Source: Acidaminococcaceae bacterium
GTDB taxonomy: Bacteria > Bacillota > Negativicutes > Acidaminococcales > Acidaminococcaceae
NCBI GenBank assembly: GCA_017443165.1
Contig: JAFSOW010000226.1
Location: 1 to 5,877 of the forward strand
Direction: 5' to 3'
DNA length: 5,877 bases
The position numbers and the translations under genes are program-made. This document shows, one piece after another, positions 1 to 5,877 of this stretch. The notes under the pieces were generated by a model. The model had not been told where the DNA came from and made no database searches. It saw only the letters and a list, made by a program, of their open reading frames with translations. Position 1 is the stretch's first letter, and each line of letters begins with the position of its first letter.

Positions 1-2
1 AA

Positions 3-707
3 AAAGGAACGCTGGCGGGGGATCCATTTAAACGGACTTACATAGGTATTGAGTCCGTGCGACGGAACCATCCTTCCCATCCGGATGGCAGCGTTTTCAT
101 GGCAGCCCGGTTAAGGAGCTCGAAAGAGTTTAAACTGAATCCGCCCACGGAGGCCGGTCCGGTTCCGACCGACGATATGGTCGCGTTTATGCTGGATTAC
201 GCGGAAACGGTCAATGCCGACGGGACAAAGGGGCTGAAGAAGAACCAGTCCCAGGCATATGTGATGCAGCCCACGTCGGACGGCCGCATCAACATCATAG
301 GAGCGGAAACGCTGCCTGCGCCGTTGTGCGGACATTACATTCCGGTAACTGACAGGCCGGCTCCGCTGGTGCTGCAACAGGCCATGATCAAATACATGCT
401 GGAGGATTTCATTCCCGCTGCTACCAATATGGATAACCGTTCCCAGTTCTACGATTACAAGATGGAGTTCCTGACGGGAGACAATCCGCCGGTGGATTGC
501 TGGGCAGGCTGGTATCTGGTTCAGGTATGGGAAGACAGGAATATGGATAAGTACGATTCCCGCTACCAGATGAATTTTATCGTAGGCGATACAGGCGATG
601 AAATCAAATTGCTTACTTTATATGACGGAAAAATGTGGCCGGTGTATGAGGATGACCGTCTGAAGGGTAAAATAAACCGGGGTCCGCAGGTTGTGCCGAA
701 AGGATAA
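3..707 (+). CDS. Hypothetical protein, 5'-truncated by window edge
   Basis: I do not recognise this protein. The reading frame is open from base 3 to the TAA at 705-707, giving 234 visible codons. The first possible start is a GTG at 57, but no convincing ribosome binding site precedes it, and the residues before it (including DPFKRTYIGIES) read like ordinary protein, so the true start probably lies left of the window. The visible part is soluble-looking, rich in Asp, Pro, Tyr and Trp, with no membrane segment. Recognisable landmarks are PLCGHYIPVTDRP around 319-357 and a tryptophan-rich stretch, WAGWYLVQVWED, at 501-536. The C-terminus is polar and basic. A terminator hairpin follows 58 bases after the stop, so this gene ends its own transcript and is probably separate from the operon downstream. 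Coding nature is well supported by length and composition; function is unknown. Confidence 0.75.
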   Translation, partial: KGTLAGDPFKRTYIGIESVRRNHPSHPDGSVFMAARLRSSKEFKLNPPTEAGPVPTDDMVAFMLDYAETVNADGTKGLKKNQSQAYVMQPTSDGRINIIGAETLPAPLCGHYIPVTDRPAPLVLQQAMIKYMLEDFIPAATNMDNRSQFYDYKMEFLTGDNPPVDCWAGWYLVQVWEDRNMDKYDSRYQMNFIVGDTGDEIKLLTLYDGKMWPVYEDDRLKGKINRGPQVVPKG

Positions 708-765
708 CATGCTGTTGTATTTCCTTTCATGACAACAAGTTGTAAAAAATTTAAGTAAACTCTGA

Positions 766-794
766 GAGGAATGGGTTTTTCCATTCCTCATTTT
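766..794 (+). terminator. Rho-independent terminator after the first gene
   Basis: A perfect 9-bp stem, GAGGAATGG at 766-774 and CCATTCCTC at 781-789, encloses a six-base GTTTTT loop. It is followed by ATTTT and then AAATTTTAA. The T-run is interrupted and the stem is only moderately GC-rich, so efficiency may be partial. An A-rich stretch (AAAAAATTTAA) upstream of the stem could give some activity on the opposite strand. It sits between the first gene and the promoter of the next transcription unit. Confidence 0.7.
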
Positions 795-803
795 AAATTT
801 TAA

Positions 804-812
804 TGGTATAAT
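804..812 (+). promoter_or_regulatory. Extended -10 promoter for the LUD-Rrf2-GTPase operon
   Basis: TGGTATAAT is a perfect extended -10: a TG dinucleotide, one base, then consensus TATAAT at 807-812. No hexamer resembling TTGACA lies 15-19 bases upstream; that space is the distal arm of the terminator hairpin (best candidate TTCCTC at 784-789). Extended -10 promoters tolerate a poor -35, so this is a credible housekeeping-type promoter. Transcription would begin near 819-821, leaving a leader of about 65 bases before the LUD start codon. Confidence 0.6.
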
Positions 813-851
813 AAAAAGAGTATTTCTGTGACCAGTTATCCTGTTATTATA
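807..851. repeat. Inverted repeat spanning the -10 and leader (possible operator)
   Basis: TATAATAA at 807-814 is matched exactly by its reverse complement TTATTATA at 844-851, with 29 bases between. Inside lies a smaller imperfect dyad, ACCAG-TTATC-CTGTT at 831-845. The left arm contains the -10 hexamer itself. The arrangement could bind a dimeric regulator such as the Rrf2 protein encoded two genes into the operon, but the arms are AT-only and chance symmetry is possible. This is inference from position and symmetry only. Confidence 0.25.
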
Positions 852-883
852 AAATATAAAGTTTGCTGAGGAGGGGAATCATT

Positions 884-1519
884 ATGGCGGATCCGAGAAC
901 AGAACGCAACGCCTTATTAGGCGCCACACTGGTGAAAAAGTTACAGGCGCGGGCCTTTGACGCATATTACTGCGCTACGAAAGAGGAAGCGTTTAAGCAG
1001 GCACTGGCCCTGATTCCGGAAACCGATGTGATTTCCTGGGGCGGTTCCGCTACCATTGCGGAAATCGGGCTGCTGGAGCATGTGCGGAAGAATTTCAAAT
1101 GTATTGACCGGGATACCGCGAAAACACCGGAAGAGCGGATGGAGATTATGCGGAAGGGCTTACTTTGTGATACATTTTTAATGAGTACCAATGCCATGAC
1201 GACAGAGGGTGAACTGGTAAACATAGACGGCAACGGAAACCGTTGTGCCGCTATGATTTACGGGCCGAAACAGGTCATTGTCATTGCCGGGCTGAACAAG
1301 GTTACAGGGAATTTGCACAGCGCCATTGACCGTGCCCATACAACGGCGGCGGCTATCAACATTCAGCGTTTCGGAGCGAAAACGCCCTGTGCGCTGACCG
1401 GGGTCTGCGCGAACTGTAACTTTGCCGATACCATTTGTAACTATATCGTTGTCACCCGCCGAAGCAAACCGGCTCATAAGATCAAGGTGATCCTTGTGGG
1501 TGAAGACGTAGGATTTTAA
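884..1519 (+). CDS. LUD-domain (DUF162, LutC-like) protein
   Basis: This 211-residue protein belongs to the LUD family (lactate utilization, formerly DUF162), whose members have a fold related to the NagB/RpiA/CoA-transferase group. Family-typical segments are visible: WGGSATIAEIGL at residues 52-63, LMSTNAMTTEGELVNIDG at 99-116 and GPKQVIVIAGLNKV at 127-140. The C-terminal region carries four cysteines, C169, C175, C178 and C185 (C-x5-C-x2-C-x6-C), suitable for a metal or Fe-S site. The ATG at 884 is chosen because AGGAGG lies nine bases upstream (869-874); an in-frame TTG at 863 would place this RBS inside the gene. No LutA or LutB partner is present in the window, so it is a stand-alone LUD protein and a direct role in lactate oxidation should not be assumed. 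It is the first gene of the putative operon. The family assignment is firm; the substrate is unknown. Confidence 0.88.
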   Translation: MADPRTERNALLGATLVKKLQARAFDAYYCATKEEAFKQALALIPETDVISWGGSATIAEIGLLEHVRKNFKCIDRDTAKTPEERMEIMRKGLLCDTFLMSTNAMTTEGELVNIDGNGNRCAAMIYGPKQVIVIAGLNKVTGNLHSAIDRAHTTAAAINIQRFGAKTPCALTGVCANCNFADTICNYIVVTRRSKPAHKIKVILVGEDVGF

Positions 1520-1533
1520 GGAGATAAACGATC

Positions 1534-2007
1534 ATGCAATTTTCTTCCCGGTTTACGATTGCCGTACATATTCTGTTGGCAGTCAATGAATTTGAGGGAC
1601 AGTTCAAGACGACGTCCTTCTTTTTAGGCAAAAGCGTCAATGTAAACCCTGTCATTATCCGCAAAACGCTGGGACAATTAAAAGATGCCGGGCTGGTTAC
1701 GGTGGAGGCCGGTGTAGGCGGCGCGGCTCTGGCGAAAGAACCGAAAAAGATCACGCTGTGGGATATTTTCTGCGCTGTGGAAGACAAAAAGGAAGACCTG
1801 TTCCATTTCCACGATCCTAACCCTGATTGCCCGGTAGGAGGAAATATGCACGCGGTCATGGACGGGCGGCTTAAGAAGTTCAAACGGAACCTGCAGAAAG
1901 ATTTGGACGATGTGACTCTGCAGGATTTGGTTAAGGATCTGCGTAAAGAACTGAAGAAGAACCGGAAGCTGGGGTTCGCGTCAGCGCCTGCGGAGGAGCA
2001 AGCTTAA
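1534..2007 (+). CDS. Rrf2-family transcriptional regulator, YwnA-like
   Basis: This 157-residue protein is a winged helix-turn-helix regulator of the Rrf2 family. The N-terminal pattern MQFSSRFTIAVHILLAV, the recognition-helix region VNVNPVIIRKTLGQLKDAGL (residues 35-54) and the wing GVGGAAL followed by ITLWDIFCAVE (73-83) are typical. The three closely spaced cysteines that hold an Fe-S cluster in IscR and NsrR are absent: only C80 and C99 occur, the latter in a DPNPDCPVG segment (94-102) as in YwnA-type members. It may therefore sense through a single thiol, a ligand, or a partner. The C-terminal 45 residues are Lys-rich and probably helical. Its RBS, AAGGAG at 1518-1523, overlaps the TAA of the LUD gene, 14 bases from stop to start, which indicates translational coupling. 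It likely regulates its own operon from the dyads near 807-851, but that is inference. Confidence 0.9.
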   Translation: MQFSSRFTIAVHILLAVNEFEGQFKTTSFFLGKSVNVNPVIIRKTLGQLKDAGLVTVEAGVGGAALAKEPKKITLWDIFCAVEDKKEDLFHFHDPNPDCPVGGNMHAVMDGRLKKFKRNLQKDLDDVTLQDLVKDLRKELKKNRKLGFASAPAEEQA

Positions 2008-2019
2008 AGATTCCCTGCA

Positions 2020-2042
2020 GGAAGTACTCGGAGGTGTATTCC
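2020..2042 (+). promoter_or_regulatory. Ribosome binding site in a small hairpin loop before the first GTPase gene
   Basis: GGAA-g-TAC at 2020-2027 can pair with GTA-TTCC at 2036-2042 (seven pairs, one bulged G), leaving an eight-base loop TCGGAGGT that displays the Shine-Dalgarno GGAGG (2030-2034). The start ATG at 2045 lies ten bases after it. The RBS itself is clear; the hairpin is short and may be fortuitous. Confidence 0.35.
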
Positions 2043-2044
2043 CA

Positions 2045-3166
2045 ATGAAAGAAGAGGACGTAAAAAAATTAATTGATAAACTGCAGTATTTTGATTACGA
2101 CAAAGTACTGAACAAGATACGCAAGAACGTTAAAAAGCCGAGCGTCCTTGTGACCGGTGGTACCGGTGTGGGAAAGAGCAGCCTGATCAATCATCTCTTC
2201 GGTATGGACGTGGCTGCCACAGGCAACGGCAAGCCCTTGACGGACCGCATTACCCGCTATGAGCCGGAGAATCTGGACGTGGTGCTGTATGATACCCTGG
2301 GCTACGAAGTGGGGGAAGATAAACAGCAGCAGTTTTATAAAGACGTAATCGGCTTCGTGAAAAATGCCAACGGCCAGGGGGATGTCCAAAAGCATGTGCA
2401 TCTGGTCTGGTATTGTATTTCTGCCGCCAACAAACGGGTGACCCCTACGGACCTGGACGCGATTGCCGCGTTGGAGGGACTCACCAAGGTATGCGTGGTG
2501 TTGACACAGATTGACGCGGCTACCATGATCGAACTGGACGAGATGAAAAAAGTTTTGCAAAAGAAACTGCCGAAGACAGACGCGTTCATGGTAAGTATCG
2601 ATCCGAGGATTCCGGAAGAAAAGATGCAGTGGGGCGAGTTGCTGAACTGGTCGGTTGAGCATCTGGACGCCGGATTGCAACTGGCGTTTGCCCAGGCTCT
2701 GGGGCAGGAACTGAGCGCGAAACATATCCAGGCGGACAAACTGATCCACCGGTATGTGGCAGCTGCCGCCGGCGCGGTAGTATGTCCGTTACCCATGACG
2801 GACTCTGCAGCGCTGATTGCCATCCAGACGACTATGGCGACGCATCTTTTCAATTTCTGGGGCATCGACCGGGGAACTGACAAAATTAAAGAAGTTTTTG
2901 TCAACGTGGTGGTAGCCAATACGGGGCGGATCTTTTCCCGTTCCCTGTTGAAGCTGATTCCCGGCGCGGGCTCCGTTGCAGCGGCTGTAGTGAACAGCGG
3001 TGTGGCCACCTCCTTCACGTATGCCTTTGGCCGGGCGGTTAATGAAGTCTGTTATAAAACCGCGTCCCGTATGGCAAAAGGGGAAAAGGTGGATATCACG
3101 TCTGCCTTTGCCATGGACGTGATCATGCAGCTGATTCAGAAGTATTATAAAAAGAATGCAGTATGA
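2045..3166 (+). CDS. P-loop GTPase with C-terminal DUF697-type domain
   Basis: This 373-residue protein is a TRAFAC-class (Era/YfjP-like) GTPase. A short helical N-terminus leads to the P-loop GGTGVGKS (residues 38-45), a probable switch I Thr around T66 in PLTDRITRY, the G3 motif DTLG (83-86), the strand HLVWYCIS (119-126) common in YfjP-like proteins, and TQID (154-157) at the G4 position, where the usual Lys is Gln. MVSID (182-186) is the likely G5 strand. From about residue 230 comes an Ala-rich, moderately hydrophobic region with CPLPMTDSAALIAIQ (247-261) and IPGAGSV, matching the pattern of DUF697 domains, which are found in membrane-associated proteins. It probably binds GTP and associates with the membrane. 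A strong GGAGG lies upstream, 37 bases after the Rrf2 stop, and a second GTPase gene follows after 26 bases. Family assignment is firm; the cellular role is unknown. Confidence 0.87.
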   Translation: MKEEDVKKLIDKLQYFDYDKVLNKIRKNVKKPSVLVTGGTGVGKSSLINHLFGMDVAATGNGKPLTDRITRYEPENLDVVLYDTLGYEVGEDKQQQFYKDVIGFVKNANGQGDVQKHVHLVWYCISAANKRVTPTDLDAIAALEGLTKVCVVLTQIDAATMIELDEMKKVLQKKLPKTDAFMVSIDPRIPEEKMQWGELLNWSVEHLDAGLQLAFAQALGQELSAKHIQADKLIHRYVAAAAGAVVCPLPMTDSAALIAIQTTMATHLFNFWGIDRGTDKIKEVFVNVVVANTGRIFSRSLLKLIPGAGSVAAAVVNSGVATSFTYAFGRAVNEVCYKTASRMAKGEKVDITSAFAMDVIMQLIQKYYKKNAV

Positions 3167-3192
3167 TTTTTAGCAATCGTTACAGGTGACTT

Positions 3193-4371
3193 ATGTCAAT
3201 GAGAATCTGGAACCGTACGGGAAGCAAAGGACCTCATAAAAAAGAAGGCTCTCCTTCAGGAACGGAAAAGGCCGCGAAGGATTACCGCGGCCAGCAGAAA
3301 ACAGAACAGAAAACCAAACCGCACAAACCTGCTGTGAGGAATATTCTTGTGCTGGGAAAAACCGGGGTGGGCAAGACTTCCCTGCTGAATTACCTTTACG
3401 GCTTTGACCTGCCCACAGGAGCAGGCCTGCCTAAAACGGGGAAAGGTCTCCACGAGAATGTGATTACCCGCAACGGAACCGCCTACCACATTTTCGACAC
3501 ATGGGGGATTGAGGCGGATTCTCTGCCGGAGTGGCGGAAAGAAGTGCTGGCGTTGGTGCGCAAGCGCAACACATCGCCTCATATCAGCGATTGGTTCCAC
3601 GCGGTCTATTACTGTTTTTCTGCTAACACAGCCCGCATTGAAGGAACGGAGATTGAAGAAATCCTTGTGCCGCTGTTACAATCCGGTTGCAAGGTGATTG
3701 TAGCTCTGACCAATGCGGAGGACGGTTTCCGGAAGCGGGAAAAGATAGAAGGCATGAAAGAGTATTTGCTGGAAGAACTGACAAAACGTCTGCATCGTGA
3801 CCCGCAACTGGAAATCATCCCTGTTGTCAGTATAGCCGGCGAAACACTGGCGGGAGATCCCATTTCCCGGTTTGGCCGTACCGAAGCGCTGGAAGCGGCG
3901 CAATATAATCTGGCGGATGATATTGAAAAGCGCCTGCCTGCCATTTACAAAATGAACGTACTGAACAAACTGGGAGCCTGGAAAGAGCGCAGCCTGCTCC
4001 TGCTTGCTAACGGTAAGATCAGCTTTGTGTTGAATAATAATTCTGCCAGGCAGCTGATTGATCTGATCAATTACGACTTGCTGAATACTTTCGGCGCCAT
4101 TGATGCGGATGGCGATAAGCTGGAAGCAGAAGCCAACGAATACCTGTTGGCGGCGGGGGACAGAAAACCCATGGACCGGCGCTGGCGTCCGGACTTCAGC
4201 CGCATCACCTATGTACGAGGTTACGAATACAGCAAAGGTTTATCTGTCGGGCTGGCAGTGGATGTGGCTGCGAGTCTGCTGCGTTCTTCGAAAAGCATCC
4301 GTGAAAATTTGAGCCGCCGGGTGGAGAAGACCTATGCGGCCATCATGGATAGCATGAAGAGCAGGGGATAG
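3193..4371 (+). CDS. Second, diverged P-loop GTPase with basic N-terminal tail
   Basis: This 392-residue protein has a GTPase core similar to that of the preceding gene. The first 46 residues form a polar tail rich in Lys, Gly and Gln, probably disordered. Then come the P-loop GKTGVGKT (55-62), DTWG (102-105) as G3, the strand HAVYYCFSAN (136-145), and ALTNAED (171-177) at G4. There the expected [NT]KxD is altered: the residue aligned with the specificity Asp is Glu176, with an Asp one place later. IIPVVSI (208-214) fits G5. The C-terminal 140 residues show no DUF697 pattern and resemble nothing I recognise. AGGTGA at 3184-3189 serves as RBS; ATG 3193 is six bases from the last G of its GG, while ATG 3199, in frame two codons on, is also possible. 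It is tightly linked to the upstream GTPase gene, so the two products likely work together. The GTPase call is firm; function is unknown. Confidence 0.83.
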   Translation: MSMRIWNRTGSKGPHKKEGSPSGTEKAAKDYRGQQKTEQKTKPHKPAVRNILVLGKTGVGKTSLLNYLYGFDLPTGAGLPKTGKGLHENVITRNGTAYHIFDTWGIEADSLPEWRKEVLALVRKRNTSPHISDWFHAVYYCFSANTARIEGTEIEEILVPLLQSGCKVIVALTNAEDGFRKREKIEGMKEYLLEELTKRLHRDPQLEIIPVVSIAGETLAGDPISRFGRTEALEAAQYNLADDIEKRLPAIYKMNVLNKLGAWKERSLLLLANGKISFVLNNNSARQLIDLINYDLLNTFGAIDADGDKLEAEANEYLLAAGDRKPMDRRWRPDFSRITYVRGYEYSKGLSVGLAVDVAASLLRSSKSIRENLSRRVEKTYAAIMDSMKSRG

Positions 4372-4442
4372 AAGCATTTAGAATATTAATATAAAAATAA
4401 ACTTAAGGCATACAAGTAAACTATAGAGAGGGCGACTCCGTT
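4372..4442 (+). promoter_or_regulatory. AT-rich gap before the DUF1538 gene, with RBS
   Basis: This 71-base gap is strongly AT-rich and contains a TATAAA at 4390-4395 that could be a weak -10, but no matching -35 is seen. There is no hairpin with a T-run, so transcription from the GTPase genes could continue into the next gene. GAGAGGG at 4426-4432 is the ribosome binding site for the TTG start at 4443. Confidence 0.3.
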
Positions 4443-5877
4443 TTGTTAAAAGACATACTAAAGGAAAAATTCAGTGAAGTCATCCGGGCTATCTTCCCGG
4501 TTGTGGCAATCGTTTTGATACTTTCTGTCACAATAGTGCCCATGCCTACTCATGTGGTGATGGTTTTCTTATACAGCTGCATCCTGCTGATGATAGGGAT
4601 GGTATTTTTTACCATCGGTTCGGAACAGGCTATGGAACCCATGGGCAATCATGTGGGGACCCGTATTACAAAAACCCGCAAACTCTGGCTGATATTGCCA
4701 TTAGGCTTTTTGTTGGGTTTTATGATCACGATTTCCGAACCGGATTTGCAGGTATTGGCTAACCAGGTCCAGTCCATTCCTAACAGAGTGTTGATTTTGT
4801 CGGTATCAGGCGGCGTGGCGTTGTTTCTTCTGGCAGCCCTGATCCGTATGGTACTAGGAATTTCATTGCAACGGATGTTGCTGTTCTTTTATGTCATTGC
4901 TTTTGTACTGGCATACTATGCACCGCCGGATTTTCTGGCGGTGGCTTTCGATTCTGGCGGCGTGACGACAGGCCCCATGACGGTGCCGTTTATCATGGCT
5001 TTTGGCGTAGGCGTTTCGGCGTTACGGGGCAGCCGCCATTCTTCCCAGGACAGTTTCGGTCTGATAGCCCTCTGTTCCATCGGGCCTATCATTGCCGTAC
5101 TGCTTTTGAGCCTGATTTTTAAACCGGAAGACGCGACGTTTGAACCGGTTGTGATTCCAAGAGTACTGCATTCCCTGCAGTTAGGCGGGCTGTTTTTGGC
5201 CGAGCTGCCGGATCAGATGCATGAAATTGCCCAGGCAGTTCTGCCCATTGCCATATTTTTCGGTATTTTTCAGCTGGTTTTACTGCATCTTCAAAGAAAG
5301 CCGCTGCTCCGCATTCTTCACGGTATTATATGTACCTATATCGGTCTGGTACTGTTCCTGACAGGCGCCAATGTGGGCTTTATCCCGGCAGGATTCGACC
5401 TGGGAAGCATTTTGGCCACACTGCCTTATAACTGGATCATTATACCCATCGGCATGCTGATCGGTTACTTTATCATCAAGGCGGAACCGGCAGTGTATGT
5501 GCTGATGAAGCAGGTGGAAGATATTACTGCCGGCGCTGTAAGCGGGAAATTGCTGTTGCGCAGTCTGTCTATCGGCGTGGCGATTTCGGTAGGGCTGGCT
5601 ATGGTACGCGTGCTGACAGGAATTCACCTGTTTTATATGCTGATACCGGGGTATCTCATCGCATTGATACTTACATTTATTGTGCCCCCCGTATTTACTG
5701 CCATCGCTTTCGACTCAGGCGGCGTGGCATCCGGTCCCATGACGGCAACGTTTTTGCTGCCTTTTGCGATAGGAGCCTGTATGACACAGGGCGGCAATGT
5801 TGTGACAGATGCTTTCGGTGTGGTAACTATGGTAGCCATGACACCGTTAGTCACAATCCAGCTGCTGGGAGTTATGT
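4443..5877 (+). CDS. DUF1538 polytopic membrane protein, 3'-truncated by window edge
   Basis: The frame runs without a stop from TTG 4443 to the right edge, 478 codons. TTG is chosen because GAGAGGG lies ten bases upstream and an in-frame stop at 4404 excludes a distant start. The product is very hydrophobic, with many membrane segments. It is an internal duplication: FDSGGVTTGPMT at residues 169-180 recurs as FDSGGVASGPMT at 423-434, each preceded about 70-75 residues earlier by an E-P pair (SEPDL, E99; KAEPAVY, E348). This is the DUF1538 signature. Paired DUF1538 proteins (UmpA/UmpB) from Halomonas have been reported to act as cation/proton antiporters, so an ion-transport role is plausible; here both repeats are in one chain. 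The inverted-repeat layout and the acidic residues inside membrane segments suit a transporter. It follows the GTPase genes by 71 bases and may be co-transcribed. The family is confident; the substrate is unknown. Confidence 0.87.
   Translation, partial: MLKDILKEKFSEVIRAIFPVVAIVLILSVTIVPMPTHVVMVFLYSCILLMIGMVFFTIGSEQAMEPMGNHVGTRITKTRKLWLILPLGFLLGFMITISEPDLQVLANQVQSIPNRVLILSVSGGVALFLLAALIRMVLGISLQRMLLFFYVIAFVLAYYAPPDFLAVAFDSGGVTTGPMTVPFIMAFGVGVSALRGSRHSSQDSFGLIALCSIGPIIAVLLLSLIFKPEDATFEPVVIPRVLHSLQLGGLFLAELPDQMHEIAQAVLPIAIFFGIFQLVLLHLQRKPLLRILHGIICTYIGLVLFLTGANVGFIPAGFDLGSILATLPYNWIIIPIGMLIGYFIIKAEPAVYVLMKQVEDITAGAVSGKLLLRSLSIGVAISVGLAMVRVLTGIHLFYMLIPGYLIALILTFIVPPVFTAIAFDSGGVASGPMTATFLLPFAIGACMTQGGNVVTDAFGVVTMVAMTPLVTIQLLGVM

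Noticed and set aside
713..743. TGTTGT / ACAACA / GTTGT short inverted segments after the first gene
   Set aside because: Stems of five to six mostly A-T pairs with no following T-run; too weak to call an RNA element beside the much better hairpin at 766-789.
848..853. TATAAA as a second -10 for the LUD operon
   Set aside because: No -35 or TG extension, and a transcript from it would begin almost at the RBS; the TGGTATAAT at 804-812 is far better.
863..883. TTG at 863 as the start of the LUD gene
   Set aside because: The AGGAGG at 869-874 would then lie inside the coding region, and ATG 884 has ideal spacing to it.
2014..2021. CCTGCAGG palindrome between the Rrf2 and GTPase genes
   Set aside because: A single eight-base palindrome without loop or repeats is expected by chance and has no supporting context.
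2069..3018. Two long minus-strand frames (about 226 and 227 codons) opposite the first GTPase gene
   Set aside because: They overlap each other and lie wholly antisense to a gene with clear GTPase motifs; their translations are rich in Ser, His and Arg without recognisable domains and no RBS precedes them.
5280..5854. Minus-strand frames opposite the DUF1538 gene
   Set aside because: The + strand frame is continuous and carries the repeated family motif on both sides; the antisense frames are compositional shadows.

Overview
This 5.9 kb window is a compact, one-directional stretch of bacterial chromosome with all supportable genes on the + strand. The mid-range GC content, strong AGGAGG-type ribosome binding sites, an extended -10 promoter, TTG start use and the families present (stand-alone LUD protein, YwnA-like Rrf2 regulator, DUF1538 membrane protein) suggest an anaerobic Firmicute. 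A member of the Negativicutes would fit, but that is an impression from gene style and was not tested.

Layout: (1) 3-707, the 3' part of an unrecognised gene whose frame stays open to the left edge. (2) 708-883, an intergenic region holding a 9-bp-stem terminator hairpin followed within about 20 bases by an extended -10 (TGGTATAAT), then a leader with dyad sequences and a strong RBS. (3) 884-1519, a small LUD-domain protein with a C-terminal four-cysteine cluster. (4) 1534-2007, an Rrf2-family regulator without the usual Fe-S cysteine triad, with its RBS overlapping the LUD stop codon. (5) 2045-3166, a P-loop GTPase with a C-terminal DUF697-type domain. (6) 3193-4371, a second, diverged P-loop GTPase with a basic N-terminal tail and no DUF697. 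(7) 4443 to the right edge, the first 478 codons of a DUF1538 polytopic membrane protein with an internal duplication, starting at TTG.

Genes 3 to 6 are separated by 14, 37 and 26 bases with no terminator between them, so they very probably form one operon driven from about position 810. The DUF1538 gene follows after 71 AT-rich bases without a visible terminator and may be read through or have its own weak promoter. A plausible reading is a redox- or metabolite-responsive Rrf2 switch controlling a LUD protein and a pair of membrane-associated GTPases, perhaps with an ion or solute transporter. The most noteworthy feature is the two-GTPase pair in this setting; its function cannot be read from the sequence. 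No RNA genes, CRISPR arrays, insertion sequences or phage features were seen.
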